Source: Ophioderma brevispina
Lineage: Eukaryota > Echinodermata > Ophiuroidea > Amphilepidida > Ophiodermatidae
Assembly (NCBI GenBank): GCA_023653785.1
Contig: JAMKCH010057147.1
Coordinates: forward strand, 87,520 to 151,519
Length of the DNA stretch: 64,000 nucleotides
Direction: 5' to 3'
The notes under the pieces were generated by a model. That model was given only the letters and a program-made list of their open reading frames with translations. It searched no databases and was not told the DNA's origin. This document shows positions 13,101-28,100 of this stretch, piece by piece. A program made the translations under genes and the position numbers. Each line of letters opens with the position of its first letter. The stretch's first letter is position 1.

Positions 13101-16100
13101 GAGAAGAACCGCGCTAGCCTGCACCGAGAAGGAGAAGCCCCTAGGCTAGACCAGGCGAGCCAGCGGCGGTTTGCGAGGTAGACGGGTGGACTCCCGAGGA
13201 GGAGAAACGCCCTACTAATACGCCATGATATAGCCGAAGCTACAACATCTTAGGTGCTCCCAAAGCAACGGGACGCATTGGAAGAACCTCGGACCGGAGC
13301 CGAACACCACCCCCCCCTTTCCCTTATGGAAACATAAACAGGGAAACTGTGTCCAATGGCGAACCATTGAACACAGAAAGGCCACCGCAAAGAACAAGAC
13401 CAAAGGAGCGACAGCGGAAGCAAGACCCGTATGAACGCACGGAAAAAGAGGGTGCGGGGGGCGGCAAGCGCAAAGACGCTGAAAAGTGGGTTGATGGAAG
13501 GCAGGAGCCAACATGGGCTGCGCGGTGTCGGAACGAAAACGAGCGATGAAAAACAAAGGCGTGCCGCGGTAAGACCCGCCCCGCCAACGCGGAGACCAAG
13601 GGGGGAGACAAAGAACCGTAGCGGAACAAAGTCACAAACGGTTAAAGAATTTTCCAAAGGCAGTTTTCCATATTTTATTAAATTACAACAGCATAAGAAT
13701 AAAATAATGGACACACTCACCCAATAGAACTGTTTTATTGATAGTATGGACAACTAAAGAAACAAAACGACTCACAAAAAGCAAGGATCCAGAAGCACGC
13801 AACACGTGCGCCAATGGTCGCCTTTGTTACCTTATTTTACCGCTAAACAGATCACATGACCGCATCGGCGGCAAAAAAAAGGATACACAATACAAAAGCT
13901 CTCCGACGGGCGTAAAAGTCACTGTTTATTCCGTCCAAATCGAGCGTTATAAATCCAGTATTAATCCAGTAATATATCCAGACAGTATATGGAATGTAGT
14001 AGGAGAGATTCCGTATGCGACGACAACTAGTCAGTATCAAAATGCTCAGTAATGTTGGCATGCTAATGACAGAGCTGCGGTTGGTAACACGATACGTCCG
14101 TTTGGTCAGGTGCCAAACGGAATTGAGGAAGAGTAATGGCTATCAGGGTGTGACCTGGGCACTGGTCGAGACCATGTCTCTTTTAGGGGTGCTAAAATAG
14201 GTATTTTGGGCATTCCACGTCTCAAGCAAGGAATGCATTGTTTCAGTCAACATTGGTTGTAAAGGAAATTAGTTCAGTGTATGGATTTCGCCCAAATCAG
14301 AGACACTTGCAAAAAAAGCATCCTGACAGGGAGTATATGTGCCTAACAGGGTTCAAGGTCACATGGGGTCATTAGAGATCAAACTGTGCACACCTCAGGT
14401 AAGTCTTGAGACCGATTACCCTTTTGACTAAAATGAAGTTCTCAGTTCAATCTATAAGAGTAAGAAGGTCATGGACTTTTTTGAAAAAGCTCTGCAAAGG
14501 ATGAGAGATTTTACACAACCTTCAAGAGGACAGACAAGAGCACAAAACAGATAAAAGACAATTTCACAGATATGACCTTGACCTACACCAGATATTAGTG
14601 TTACCCAACTAAGTTCCTTTGGTGAAAGTCATTGAAATTGACAAAGGATAATGGCAGTACAGCAACGTGTTTGTGGAGACGACAACAACAATGCTGACAT
14701 CATAACGTGCTACGGCAAAATCCCCCTTCTGGATAAAGCGGCTTATTTAAACACTCACGTTCATATTCTCTGATCTGCTTAGTGAAATGCATCAAGTTCT
14801 TCTTGCATTTTCTTAAGTTCACTCTCCAAAAGTGCAATTTTTGGCATGGACCTGCAAGGACATAAAATAATGCACAGGTAATTAAAAAGGTAAACAAAAT
14901 GTATTACACTCTGTCCAGTCTAAAGTATGGAGTAAACTGCAAAGTGAGGTGTGCAGTATCAGCACGCCTTAACGCTTAGTCACAGCCAAATCACTGGTCA
15001 AAGCCACAAGCCAATGAAGATGCAATACAGGGCATATCTCTTGCAAAGATAAAAAACGTTACGGTATCAATGTTGAAGAATACAAGCAATACTTGGGCGA
15101 CTTGTATAGAATACTCATACTTATAGGTAGACAGAGTATACATGACTTATTAGAAAGGAGGGAAGATAATTGTATGTCCCTTCTAAAAACTTTGTTCAAA
15201 CTAACCATCCATTTTTATTTGTCATACTTATGTCACCATATTCCTCTCTGTCACCTAAAACACTAAATTTTGAAGTAAATATTACTCACCCGGGATGCAT
15301 CCAAGAGTGGTCTTACATGTGTTCATTATCATCTGAAATGACAACAAAATAACAAAGGTTGGGCTAACTCCCACTTCATAATAATAAAAAACATAATAGA
15401 ACACCAGATTGACATAAATTAAACACACACTTGTGTGCCTGAGTCTTTGCATGCATGTGTGTGTTGCAATGGCAAAATGAGCGGGAACATAACAACCACC
15501 GCCGTGGACACCCCGTGAAATGAAAATGTCTTTCTAATTATGTCCAGGAGTCAATGTTGAGTGGATTAATGCATTTTAACTATTTTGTTGTATCTTTGTT
15601 TTTTTAACATCCATCACCATGTATTATTACCCCACTATCAGATTTGAACTTTAGTATCAAAATTTATTTATTTTGTATTTTTATTTTTTCTTCACCCTAT
15701 ACTGATGGATGCAGGATAGAATCTTCTTATAGCCTGATACATCACCACATGAAATTCCTTCAAATGAAAACCCTGACATCTTCCCTCTAAAATGCATGTA
15801 TTATTTCCCTATGATTTTTGTTCATAAAAAATAATCAAAATGTACCACTTTCCTATATTACATCAAGCAGAAATTTATATTTCATTGACACCGATTTTAC
15901 ATTATAAGTCCAAATAGTTGACAATATCTTGGCTAAAACTGTTGGCACATTGGTTTTTTTTTTAAAAGGAGTACTTTGTTGTGATGTCACCAAGTCAATG
16001 GGGAACTGTTAAGTGTTCAACTGTGTGGCATGTGAATACATACTGGTGCTTCAATCTATTTTGAAAAACTGGTGGTTCCGTTGGTCTAAAATCAGTGACT

Positions 16101-19100
16101 TCACAGCAGGTGATGTTGTCATTATTTCAAATAAACTTAAACCTCCGGTACCATCCTCATCACCCGGTCTGGTTCCCTTTCACTTGGCTCAAACAGTCTT
16201 TCAAGACCTATACAATTAAGAGAAGGTAGAGTTAACATGTGAACTTTAATTTCACTCAATTGCATGAAATAAAATTAAAAAACGCAAATTTTGATTCATT
16301 CAAACATGTTACATGACTGCCCTTAGAATACAACAATAGGTTGTAAATGCGTTTAAATCATAAAGCAGTAAGATGCTTTTTAAGCACGAGTATGAGTGCC
16401 ATTTGTGTACTCATATTCATACTCAAGCCTAGGTACTCATACTCAGGCGTAAGTACTCATACTCATACTTGTGATTTAAATCACACTATATTCACTTATT
16501 TTACCTAACATCTATCCTGATTAGCTATAGCATACACAGAGTGTACGAACAATAACTAATACACAGCAACTCACTTCAATCTCATTGTCTTTGTCATTGA
16601 CTTTGGTTTCCAAGTCTTTGGTAATCTCCTTCTGGAGCTCAAACTTTTCCTTGACTTCAGTCAACCTATACAATGTGGAAAAAAAGCAAACGGAACAAAA
16701 AATAAGCATTTACTTCTATTTATGCAACATGCCTTTGGAACTTTTGGTAATGTAGACACTTTGGTAGACACTTTGTTAAAGTGTCACTATAATATACAGT
16801 AGTATTTTCTGAATAACTATGTCCCAGAACCATGTATTGCTTAAGATTTAACTAAACAAGTACAGAAATAATGACTTACTTTTCAGTCAACTCGGTTATC
16901 TTTTTGTCCATCTGAGGGAAAATGTAACACATTAACACATTTGTTAAATATCTGAATGTAGGTGTGATCACATCAACAAGACTTTGATGATGATAGTAAT
17001 GACAAGTCCTAAGACAGTGCCAAATCCAAATATGCCTCAAACAAACAAACAACAAACAAGAACATGATAAAAAAAACCGCACTAAACCGAAACTTACCTA
17101 CTGAAGAGGGCCTAAATATACAAAAATGCAATGGTAACAATGACGCATCATTATCCCGGTTGAAAAGCTGCATGAAGAGGTGGTTCTTGAGACCAGACTT
17201 GAAAATACTCAAGACACCCGACGAATGCTGTTTGGGAAGATATTCCAACAGTACACTGCTGAAGAGAATTATCTATCGATTTTGCATGTCTAGAAATAGT
17301 GGGGGAACTTGGGAACCACATTCTTAAGAAATTTTGCTATTTGGGGGAAATTTTTTGTCATTTAAATAAAGAAATACATAAGAATTGAAGGTAAATTTTG
17401 CAATCTTGGAGGGAATTTTTGATTGTGTTCCAGGAATTTGGATTTTTTTCCAGTCCTGGATACTTATAATTGAACAAGGTCTGATTTCAAATTGGGCATA
17501 TTATGCCGCATGCCATGAATATTCTTGTAAATGACTAAAAGGACCGTGAATTAATCTGTTTGATTTGAAGCCAATGGAGCTGGTGTAGCACTAGTATTAT
17601 GTGGTCATGATTTGAGACACGACTGAAATTTTTGGGAAAATATTTCTTGTTAACTCCACATTGCAGGCCCCAAGAGTATCCTCCCAAATTGTTATATTAT
17701 TTTGTGCTTAAGTCGATAATCTGCTCCAATCAATACATGTCTACAATGTAATTTTAGAGTTTACTATAAAGGTGACATTCTCACAAAAATTATCAAAATC
17801 TTGAATTTGTCCTTTTTAGATTATAAAGTGCAGTACATAAATGCATGTTCAAACACAGAAGTCCTCACCAAAAGAGTTTTAATCAATACTGAAACTTAAA
17901 CTATGATAGTCAATAACTGAAACAAAAATTATCAATAATATGACAAGACTTCAAAATCAAACAATTACCTGTGTGTTGGATGAAATGAGCTCTTGGTTTT
18001 CTTTACAAAGGTTGGCATTTTCTTCATTCAGTTGCATGTTGGTTTCTTCCGACTTCTGGCTACTCTTTTTCAACTAAGTAAATAAGGCAACAAGAAAGGG
18101 GTCATAAAATTAGAGAAGACAAAAAGGGCATATTACTTTTATCAGGAAGTGGAAGAGCAGTTGGTTAAACCTACAGAATAAAAAAAAATCACAAATTGGT
18201 AGACTGGAATAGAACACTATTGGTAGAGCAATTGCGATTTACTTTGCCTCAGGTAAGATTTGCAAGTTTTATCACAGAATATGTCTTTGAGCTGGTGTTA
18301 CCTCTATGTTTCTTAATCTCTAGCTGACATTTGAGGGTCTCTTTCTATAATTTGATATTAATTACAGTGATATTTAATAAAACTCACCTCTTCCAGCTGT
18401 TGCATCAGCAATGCATTTTGTCTCACCGCCTCCTCATACTTTTCTTCAGTATCTTTGATCTAAGAGAAAATCATAAAGAAAACATTATTAACAGAGCATT
18501 TTCGTGAACCACAGCCCCCTTGGCAGAGTGCCAAAATCAGTTCCTGAACAAAGTCGATGGAAAATTGAAAATATTAAATTTGAAATATCTCAAAAACACA
18601 TTTCTGTAAAAAAAAAATGAAATTTGGTATACATGCTTCTGTCACCATTACCCACATTTCATTCAATTTACAACACATTCTATCAGGATATCATCGCTGA
18701 TAATCCTACCTTAAAAGGCAAGATTTTGATGCAAGGATTAATCTCAATGGACCTAGGAATTTACCTTTCCCTCTGCCTCAGCCAAGCCTAATTTGGTTCT
18801 ATCATGTCCGTTTTTTTCTTGATCCAATTCTGTACAGACACCATCATGTTTCCTTTCCAATGCAGCACACTGAGCCTGTGGAAGATAAAAGAGACAAAAT
18901 GCTCTTTGTTATGAATTTTGCATGTTAATGAGCTTGGTAACACAAGGACACCCATAGCGTCCTTCTGTTACCAAGCTCATTAACTCTAACGCCATATCTG
19001 TTTCTCCTGGGAGGGAGTGAAGGAATAAGGGAAGAGGAGAAAGAAAGTTTTTTAAAAGTTCCCCCGGAAATTGGGGTTGGTCTCGAACCACATGACCGGG

Positions 19101-22100
19101 GATATCATGCTATGGCGGTGTTGCTGGCCTGGCCAGCGATTTTGTGCCCATATGTGTCTTTGTTTGATGACGCAATCGCTGCATCCAGGACTTAGTGCAG
19201 TTTTCTCACTCGGTGCATTGACATTTTTTGGCTTTTAGTACCGCTAGGGTTAATAGGCAAGACTTGTTAACTAAAAGTGTTTTGTTGAAAGAAAGTAGTT
19301 GAAATTGTGTAAAGTAGTAGCATGCATAGAATTATGGAATATATTTTCCATGTAATAAAATTCTTTTGTTTTGCACTGGTTTGAAAGTCAAGAGTGTCTG
19401 AATGTCCTTCTGTTACCATGGAAATGCCCTATAGTCAACATGTTTGTGTCCATGGGCAAGATACTTTATCTCAATTACCTTGTCGACCCAAGCGAAATCT
19501 GGGGAGCTGTTATGGGGACTATTATAATCTAATAGTGCTGATAGGATTGTAAGCTTGGCAAGCTGCCAGCCTTGGTGAAGCAAAATGATTGTGACGATTT
19601 CCTGATGGTAGCGTAATAATATTAGGCAAAAGTGCTTTGTCTACTTGAGTAAAAGGCGCTACATAAATCTCATTATTTATTATTTATTCTTTCTTTCATT
19701 TATCTACAAGAATGTGATGACTTATCCCTTTGTCTCACTGGCATCAGACACCATTTATTCAATATTATATATTTAAAGCCTATTTTTGACTAACTTAGTT
19801 AATAAAAAATTACAATGAACACCTCCTGCACACTTACTGCAAGTTGATGGTTCTCAGTTTCCATATTCTTATAGTTTTTCTTGATCTGAGCAAGTTCCAT
19901 ATGAGATTTTTTCCACTGAAGAGGATTAAAAAAAACAATTACATGTTAACTAAAACATTTAATTTCAAACACAAACTTCCAAGTCATAGTGTTATACTAA
20001 CAAGAACACATCAATTGCAGGAAATCCATTCTTTTCTTGGGAAAAAGGATAGGCACCTGCATCAATTCTAAATTCAGCTTTATTACGATGAGACTTCATC
20101 TATACTCCGTTTTACTTCGTCGAGGCAGTGGGAAATCGCACACGCAGCAGTCATGCACTAATTTTGCATTACCGTCTTTGTTCGCACTTGTATTTCTGCC
20201 CACACTTGGGTGTGGCACCAGCGCTTGTGCATCCACTCTTCTGCCAAGATGAGGGTGAAACAGATTATAGCTGGTGTAGACCTACACAAGCAGAACTAAA
20301 ACAATTTTGTGGTAATTATGTCCCTGATGATCTCATAATGACCCCTTGATGACCTATAACTCACATAATGGGATAGTTTCAAAGCTCAACTCCCTCCAAA
20401 GTTCCTTGGAAATTCATCTACACATGGACGTACGATGACTGTAAATTACCCTTAATGATACTTGACCGCATAGCTGTTGGGCTCACATGTGACTCCACCC
20501 AAAATCATCATTTTCAGGTCCCGTTAAAATCCATTGTTGTATTTGGATACAGTGACCAATTATGTACATACTGACCTTTTGGATCAATGACCCCAAATGG
20601 TTCTTAGATGACCTTTGATCTCACACTTGTCGGGGGTCATATGTGTAATTTTACCCAAGGGTCATTGTGTGCAAATACCATTAAAATCCATCAAGGAATA
20701 TAAATGCAGAGACAAATTATGTACAGGGTTATCATTTTGCACATTTATGCACTTGGAGCATGAGACAGTCTATAGTTATACTCTATCTCAGCTTGTGTGG
20801 CATTGTGAAAATAAAGGGAAAGTCCAGTATCTGAGTGCATAGATGAAAAAGAGAGCTGTGCTGTTAAAATGGAACTCAACGGGTGAGTTGAGCCAATTAT
20901 TTATTTGTGGATATGAAAGGCTTATTGATTTGAAATCAAACAACCATGTATGAATCATCTTTCAGCTAATTGATGGGCCACAACTATGCTCGCTTTTGGA
21001 CCCGTCAAGTGACGGCCTAAAACATTTCCCGAACTGACACGTAAACGTGGACAGATTATGGTCAATCGAGTTTGGACTGAAAACCAATTATACGGAAAGC
21101 CTCTGGCCCGATCCAGGGATCGAACCTGGGACCTCAGCGGTGTAAAGTGAGAACTGTTATGCTACCTGCTCAATCGGCAAATTGCATTGCCAATTTCATT
21201 TGAAAGATATTTTACAAAATGGGTAAACGGTCACATGGGATCATTAGAAGTGCATGTGTACACCCGATGAGTCTTGGGCCAGTGTTTCTTTTTTTAGTAA
21301 GCCTCAGGGGGATAAAGATAATTATCTCCTTTCTAGCTACTCCCATAGCTGTTATGGCTGATATCTGAACCATCAGACTCACTGCCAGTGATGCTAAGTC
21401 TTTCTGCTTACCAGATTAGTATTCATGTCCAGGGCATCTTTAGTGTCTCTGCACTGACCCTCTACTGTTTCCAATTCCAGTCTGTGGGCTAGTAGCATAG
21501 CTGTTGGATAAAATATTTGAAAACTTCAACTAATTTGCTTAGCAACCAGTGGATCTCCAGTCCACCCAATAGCACTTTGAAAAATAGTCGCAAATAACTG
21601 AAGATACTGATTTAAAGATACATTTTTAAGTCTCAACTAATAATAACATCTTTCTCATGATGTACAGCTCCAATTGTGGAAAGTTCAGGATTTAACAATT
21701 GCTTTCAATACACCAAGTAAACTAGAATTTGGCGGTTTTCGGCTTTCGCACTCGCTATATTCAAAGATATTTGGACGCTATGAGCTCATTTTAATATGCA
21801 TGTTTACCATCAACACTTCACATAGGTAATATGAGTGTGTCCACCACTACCCACATACCAAGTGTTATCAAATTTGGACATTGCATTCACCTTTTATTGT
21901 CAAAATGTTGACGAGAGACAAACATGTACCCATACAGCATACAACCAAATGCAAAGTGTGCCTTCCAGCTGAGCTGGCTGCCCACAAGTTATTTCACACA
22001 TTTTACTGTGAAACAGGGAGTTAGAGTTTATTCCCCAAACCAAACTAACTGTACTCTACTCATTACCTACCTGTGGTCTTTCTGGACCCACAAAACTGTA

Positions 22101-25100
22101 AAGAAAAAAAAAGATGTATCAATTAAAACAAGAAACACAAAAGTACAGCTGTACAAATAGGTTCCACATCAGTTAGTCAATTAGCCGATGAGAGTCATAT
22201 CTACTTGGGGCACCTACCTACCTTAAATTTACTACAGAAGGGATAAATTATGAGAAAAATTTATACACAGCCAGACTCATCTTCTATCAACCATGTGATT
22301 TAGATCATTCAACACATCAAATGAGCAGATCATGCTCTCATCAGCAATCATATATGGCTGCTCCAGCTTTGTAAAGTCACACAAGATAATTTTAAACATC
22401 TAATTCACTGGTAAGCATTAAATTTAAGATTAAACACTTTCAACCAAGCAACGACAGATCTCCCAGTTAACAAGTGAGAGAAAAGTATACCTAACAAGAT
22501 TGGAAGCAAAGCTGTGATCCCTGTTAACAGCAATTTTAGTATATCACACCAGGTCTGCTTCAACTTGCAATGACTATGCTGCATGACAGCGCTATGAGTG
22601 CCTAAGTTTTCTAAGGGCAAGGCTTCCTGTAAATCAGGCCATTTTGCCAAATTTTGTGTTTCAATTCTTGACCTAACACGCGTAAAATTCAGAGTTTTGA
22701 TGTATTAAAGAATAGATATTTGGTGGGATCACATGACCGTATGGGTGAAATTTCCCAAAACTGGTGCATTGGGGAGTGACTCAATACACCCTTTGGATAT
22801 ACATTGCATGGTGTTTGATAACAATCATTGCTTTACTATCAGTCAAGAAAATAGTGGAATTAACATAATACTACACCAAACCCGCATGCATTCTACAACC
22901 AATGCATTGACTAATGTTTCAAATCTCTTAGGTATACTTGTCTCAGCTGAGACCATTATTGTTACTTTGGACAAAATAGTTGCAAACTTAGTATCTAGCC
23001 TAGCAGCAAATGCTATGATGATATACTCAGAAATATGCTACTTACACAGCATGTTATTGTGCAGAAAATTGACCAGAATGATAACCCTTAAGCAAAATGA
23101 CTACCGGCCAGGGAATGCCAAGATGGTTACTGTGTAGCACTGCTTGAATACTATCAGGGAGCTGCAATGGTATAACAATGGCTAATTAATAACACAGGTT
23201 TTAATGAAGCAATACGCATACCAACAGCTTCACTATCAAATAGTCTCTTGATATTGCCAGTCAATATAAGAAACTGGTGGGAGACTAAAGTAACAATGCA
23301 CATCAAGGGGTGAGTGGGAAAAAGATGTAACTCCATATTAGGTAAAAATGAGATCTTACACTTGATATCAAATTATCAGAAAATGTGGGGTCTCAAGGAA
23401 AAACAAAGACATAACTCCATCCCCATTCAAGTCAATGGCTAGTCAAACAGAGACTTTGCTCCTTAATGCCTAAATGCTCAGCAAAAAATAGACTTCTGTG
23501 GGAAGTTTTTAAAATCGGACAAAAATGAGTTTCATCTTTATGTCACAGACCCCTAGATATGCGGTGTCTGGAAGAGTAAATCTCGAACTAACTGCATTAA
23601 TTGGCATTTACCTGCGTAAGTAGTGCATGTTGCATTTGGCATGCTTTCTAACGGTGTGCAGGATGTGTGGTGTGAGGATGGTGGGTGTGTGGGTGCATGT
23701 GAGGCATGGTGTGCACATGTGCATGTATGTGCATGTGTGTGTGTACTTGTACAACATAAATTATCTATTGAAATTCTTCAAAACCAAGGTCCTCGGAAGG
23801 AAATCTTTTGTTCTCGGTAGTTTAAAATGCAGTTTGTTTTAACAATAGGTGGTTCTTTTGATATCCTCAGAAGTATATACAAAACAACAAAATGTGTGTG
23901 TGTGTGTGTGTGTGTGTCACTGTATTACCCCCTAATACAGGAGTTCTCAATTTAGCTGAAGGGCCAGAGAATGCCGAACAAGTTTGAAAGTTCTGTATTT
24001 GAAAGAGCCAAATACACTTGAATTTCTTTATATTTTACAGCAACCCAAAAAGTAATGGTTGGCGGCCGATTTGGCCTGCGGGCCGCCTATTGAGAACCCC
24101 TGTCCTAATATGGCTTATTTAATCTGGTCACACTCGATTTACCTCAGACTGACTACATTACCACTAACTCAGACCTCAGGATAATGGAAGGTTACCCCTG
24201 TGAGGCTGTTTATGTGACTGTCCAAAAGGAATGAACACTGTATCTTTGCTCCAATAAATCCTCACACAGCAAGTATGCTAAGGTGTATCCGGCCACCCCC
24301 CGTGAGTGGGGACAAAACCGGATTTAAAACTGGTTTAATTAACACTAACGAAACTGTCCCTTCACACTTTAATACGAGTACAGTCAGTGCAAACTTCATC
24401 CATTACTCCCTAATCCAATCTAATTCTATTGCTTACCAATTCAACAGCCGGTTCACAATAGTGGTTCAATGTCGATAACATTGGTTGAAAAGACGTCAAT
24501 GTAGATGTAAGAAAATCACCAAATTGATCATACAAGGTACTTGAATTCTGTGCCTGGGTTACATCTGTCTCACCCTCCTCTTCAACTTCAATGGTCACTC
24601 CATCATCATTTAGCCCATCATCAAGATGGTTATGTGCAACCTGAAGATCAAAGTTTACAAATACACCAACTGAATCCAGTCCCCAAGTCATTCCATTTAC
24701 AGCAGCAATTCTAGTGTGCATATCTCCTGCACTAGGCTAAATATATGTTACTTTTGTTAGTTTTCCCAATTATAATACCCATTACAAGTGCACTCCCAAA
24801 TCCCTAAAGCAGCCTGGCACATTCACAGTTCAATGATCAACATGCATACCTACATGCAAATCTGGTTGGGATATAACAAGTTATGCTAAAATCCTAATGC
24901 GTCAATGCAATTGTCAATATAAGAATATCTACTCTATTCGGTTTCCTGGCACCCTCAAGTCCTAAGAATCAGAAGAAAATGCCTAATCAAAATTAGTTTT
25001 TGTAAAAAAAAAAACAGCAGAAAATAAGTTTTCTTGTCATGTGATCACTAAGCTGCATCAAATCAAAGCAAGCTAATGGAAAGAAGAGGGTTAGCAAAAC

Positions 25101-28100
25101 AGATCCCTAGAAAGCAGTGTATTTATTTGCTCTATTTACCCTAGCCTAAAGATCACATCACAAATACTCTATTATTTGGTTAACATACTGCCACCTGTTT
25201 TCCCAATGTGCTGAGTTACATTAAAGATGGTTAAAATGAGGGGGGAGAATTTGTGTCCCAATGCCTGTGAATGAGCCTGATTGCATTGCTTTATTTTTGA
25301 GCAAGGATTGAAAAGGGAGTAAAAATAGTCAAGTCTGAACTCAGATGGACTTCACCACATACTCAGTCAGGACCATGGCTTGTGAAAATGTAAGGAAAAT
25401 ACTAAAAGGTTATTTTGATCTTCATTTCCCATTTATTTATAAACCAAAAATGAAAGAACTTGAAATGTCAATAACTTAATGTGTATGTAACACGCTAAGC
25501 AGCTTCCAACTAAAAGAATACTCAATAACATTTTGGTATAACATTAATGTCTCAGTTTTCTCCCCTTTCCATCAATCTCATTTACTTTTGTTGGGTCACA
25601 TTTGTTAGTCTAAATGCATACATATCCCCTGCCCATGTGCAAAAACAAACAACTTTTGAGTTCTGTCAATTTGAAATGACATTTTACACAACCAAATTAA
25701 GTCTTTTTACTAAAATGGATAGGATATTGAGGCCAGTGAATTTAACTTATATTGAGGGATCATTCCATATAAAGAAAATTACCAACATTTTGTTGGGATC
25801 ACTCGCCAGAATAGTTCAATATTAAAATACCATGTCTTAAATCATTCATGATTTACAACAATAGTAAAACTGCACGTACTAGTTAAAAAGAGGTCGTCCC
25901 CAAATTGTTTGTTTTTTCCTAAACTGTGACTTTGTACACTGATGGCAACCATACACAACATGATTAAAAGGCAACAACAAACACAAAATCATACTTCAAT
26001 GCTAAAATAAATATACAAAAGAACAAGATACATGGTGGAAAAAGTGACTGCAAAATTAAATACAATGTGTGTGAGCGTTTACAAATGGGAGAAAAAGTCT
26101 TATCAGGAACATTCTTTGGTAAACATATTAGAAATACTAATCTGAGGTTTGGGCAGGTTGAAAGCTCCAATGCCCAAGATACTGAACAGTTATAATTCAC
26201 ATCTTTGACTACAATCTTGGATATTATCATGCTGATTTCAGTATTTCAGATTGTAGCAACTATATAAAAAATTTTTGAACAAACTCCTCCTTAGAGCTAT
26301 CAAAGAATGTACCTCATATGACTTGACAGCAACATGACATCATAGATGTAAACAAAATCATCTACTCCACACAACCAAATAGTGAAATAGTGGACAGAGG
26401 CATGGAAAGAGAGAAATAACAAAAATGGCTACCAAGCAGGCTGCAAACAGCAATGTGACCTGATCTTAAGCAGGCATGCTTACTTTGCATATTGCCGCTA
26501 CAAAACAAAGAAACAAAGACAAGTCATGTCTTCAATCTCTCACCCTTCTCCCGAACCTTCCTGTGTTTTTCCCGGCAACCTCAGGCTCATCCTGAATGTT
26601 GGGTCTCTTGTGAACATTTCCCGCTCTTGGATGGTTGACTTGACCATGCTGGTGGGATCCCAAATTTGACTGGGTGGGTTGAGAGGAAGAAACCACCCTC
26701 TCTGCAGTTCCTTCGTTAGCCTTCTTTTCTTCAGCCTGGCGTCGTAGTTGATGAGATTTCAAATGATTTAGATCAATTTCCACAGTTAACTTATCATCAG
26801 TATCACCTTCAAAGACAAAATCACCAGTTTGGTGTTCATCATAACTAGAATGTTCTTTGCCTTTATTGTCGGTATTGCCGTGTTCTGTGCTGGTTGTCTG
26901 CTCAAGTGGCTGATGTGATTGATGATTACCTTTCCACACTTGTTGGCTGGGCATTGTTGGCTTAGGCTTGGTTTCATCACCTGCCTCTGCAGAGGTGTCG
27001 CTATCACTAGTGACCATTTCTTCATCTTGAATTGTGTCAGCATGCTGCTCAACACTTTGATCAATCTCATTTTTATTGGCTTCATTTTGATTCCCTCTAC
27101 TGACTCTATCCTGATTAACATCTTCATCCTGGTATTGCAACTCCTGTTGTTCTTTAACTTCATGACCCTGTGCAGTTTCTCCACCATCTATGATAACTCG
27201 ATCTTTCTCCACACGCTTTGTACTAGGCTCACGTTGTTTTGGAGGTGGTGTGGAAGAGCCTTCTGGATGTGCTATGATTCCTTCCTGGGTCAGTGTAGTT
27301 TCTCCAAAGCCACTGTCGGTCGGATTTTTCCCGTTATGATTTTCATTAGGCTCCTGTTGCTTTGTTTCAGAATCCAAAATTGATACTCCATCACTGACAC
27401 CATCAGTATTGGGTTGATCTATTTGTTTGTCAGGAGACACATCACCACTTGATTCATCAAGAATGGAATTATCCACTTCCAAATCAGCGGCTTTCAAATC
27501 AGGTGGATGTTGATCAGTTGGTTTGTCCAGTACCTGTTGTTGATCGAGGTGTTGAGTGGAAGAGACTTGTGGTTGCTCTTGGAATTCCTCTGTGTAGGTA
27601 TCATCAACTGATGGATCCTTTTCATCAAAAGGGATTTGTTGATCCCCAATTTCTCCTCCAGAAGGAACCCCCATATCTATCTCATTAGATTCTAGTGACT
27701 TAGTTCCCTCTACTGGTTCAGTTGAATGGTGGTCCGTTGCTGCATCTTTCTGCATCACTGGTTTGGGGTCTTCTGATTTTTTAGTTTCCTGCTGTTTGAC
27801 ATTCCCAGAATCACTTGGAGGACTGCCAGGTTCCTTTTTGGCATCAGCTATTTTATTCAATGGTGGTTTGGAATAGCCAGATTTCATGAAGCCTCTCCTG
27901 TGTACTGGATCATTGACCAATATTTCAATTTGTGCAATTACTGCCTCTGGCCGCCCTATAAAATGTGGCTGTCTAGATAGAAGACCAACATATTCAGCCA
28001 TTTTCTTTTGATCAAGATCAGGGTCTGAAGGAAGAGAAAGACGTTTTTGGGGAGCAGCATCATTATTTGAGCTGGAAGTCTGGCTAGCATCCTTCTGGTC

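Noticed and set aside
10037..13753. Open frames of 100-200 codons in the GC-rich island
   Set aside because: They are expected by chance at high GC, overlap in several frames, and show no domain motif, splice context or codon consistency.
21105..21186. A functional tRNA-Val gene
   Set aside because: The acceptor stem does not pair and no Pol III terminator follows at the expected position; a SINE head explains it better.
23210..23260. Possible exon RLFDSEAVG with donor GTTG|GTATGCG between the juxtamembrane and transmembrane exons
   Set aside because: The acceptor is poor, and inserting it would break the exact phase-0 join of 24437 to 22554.
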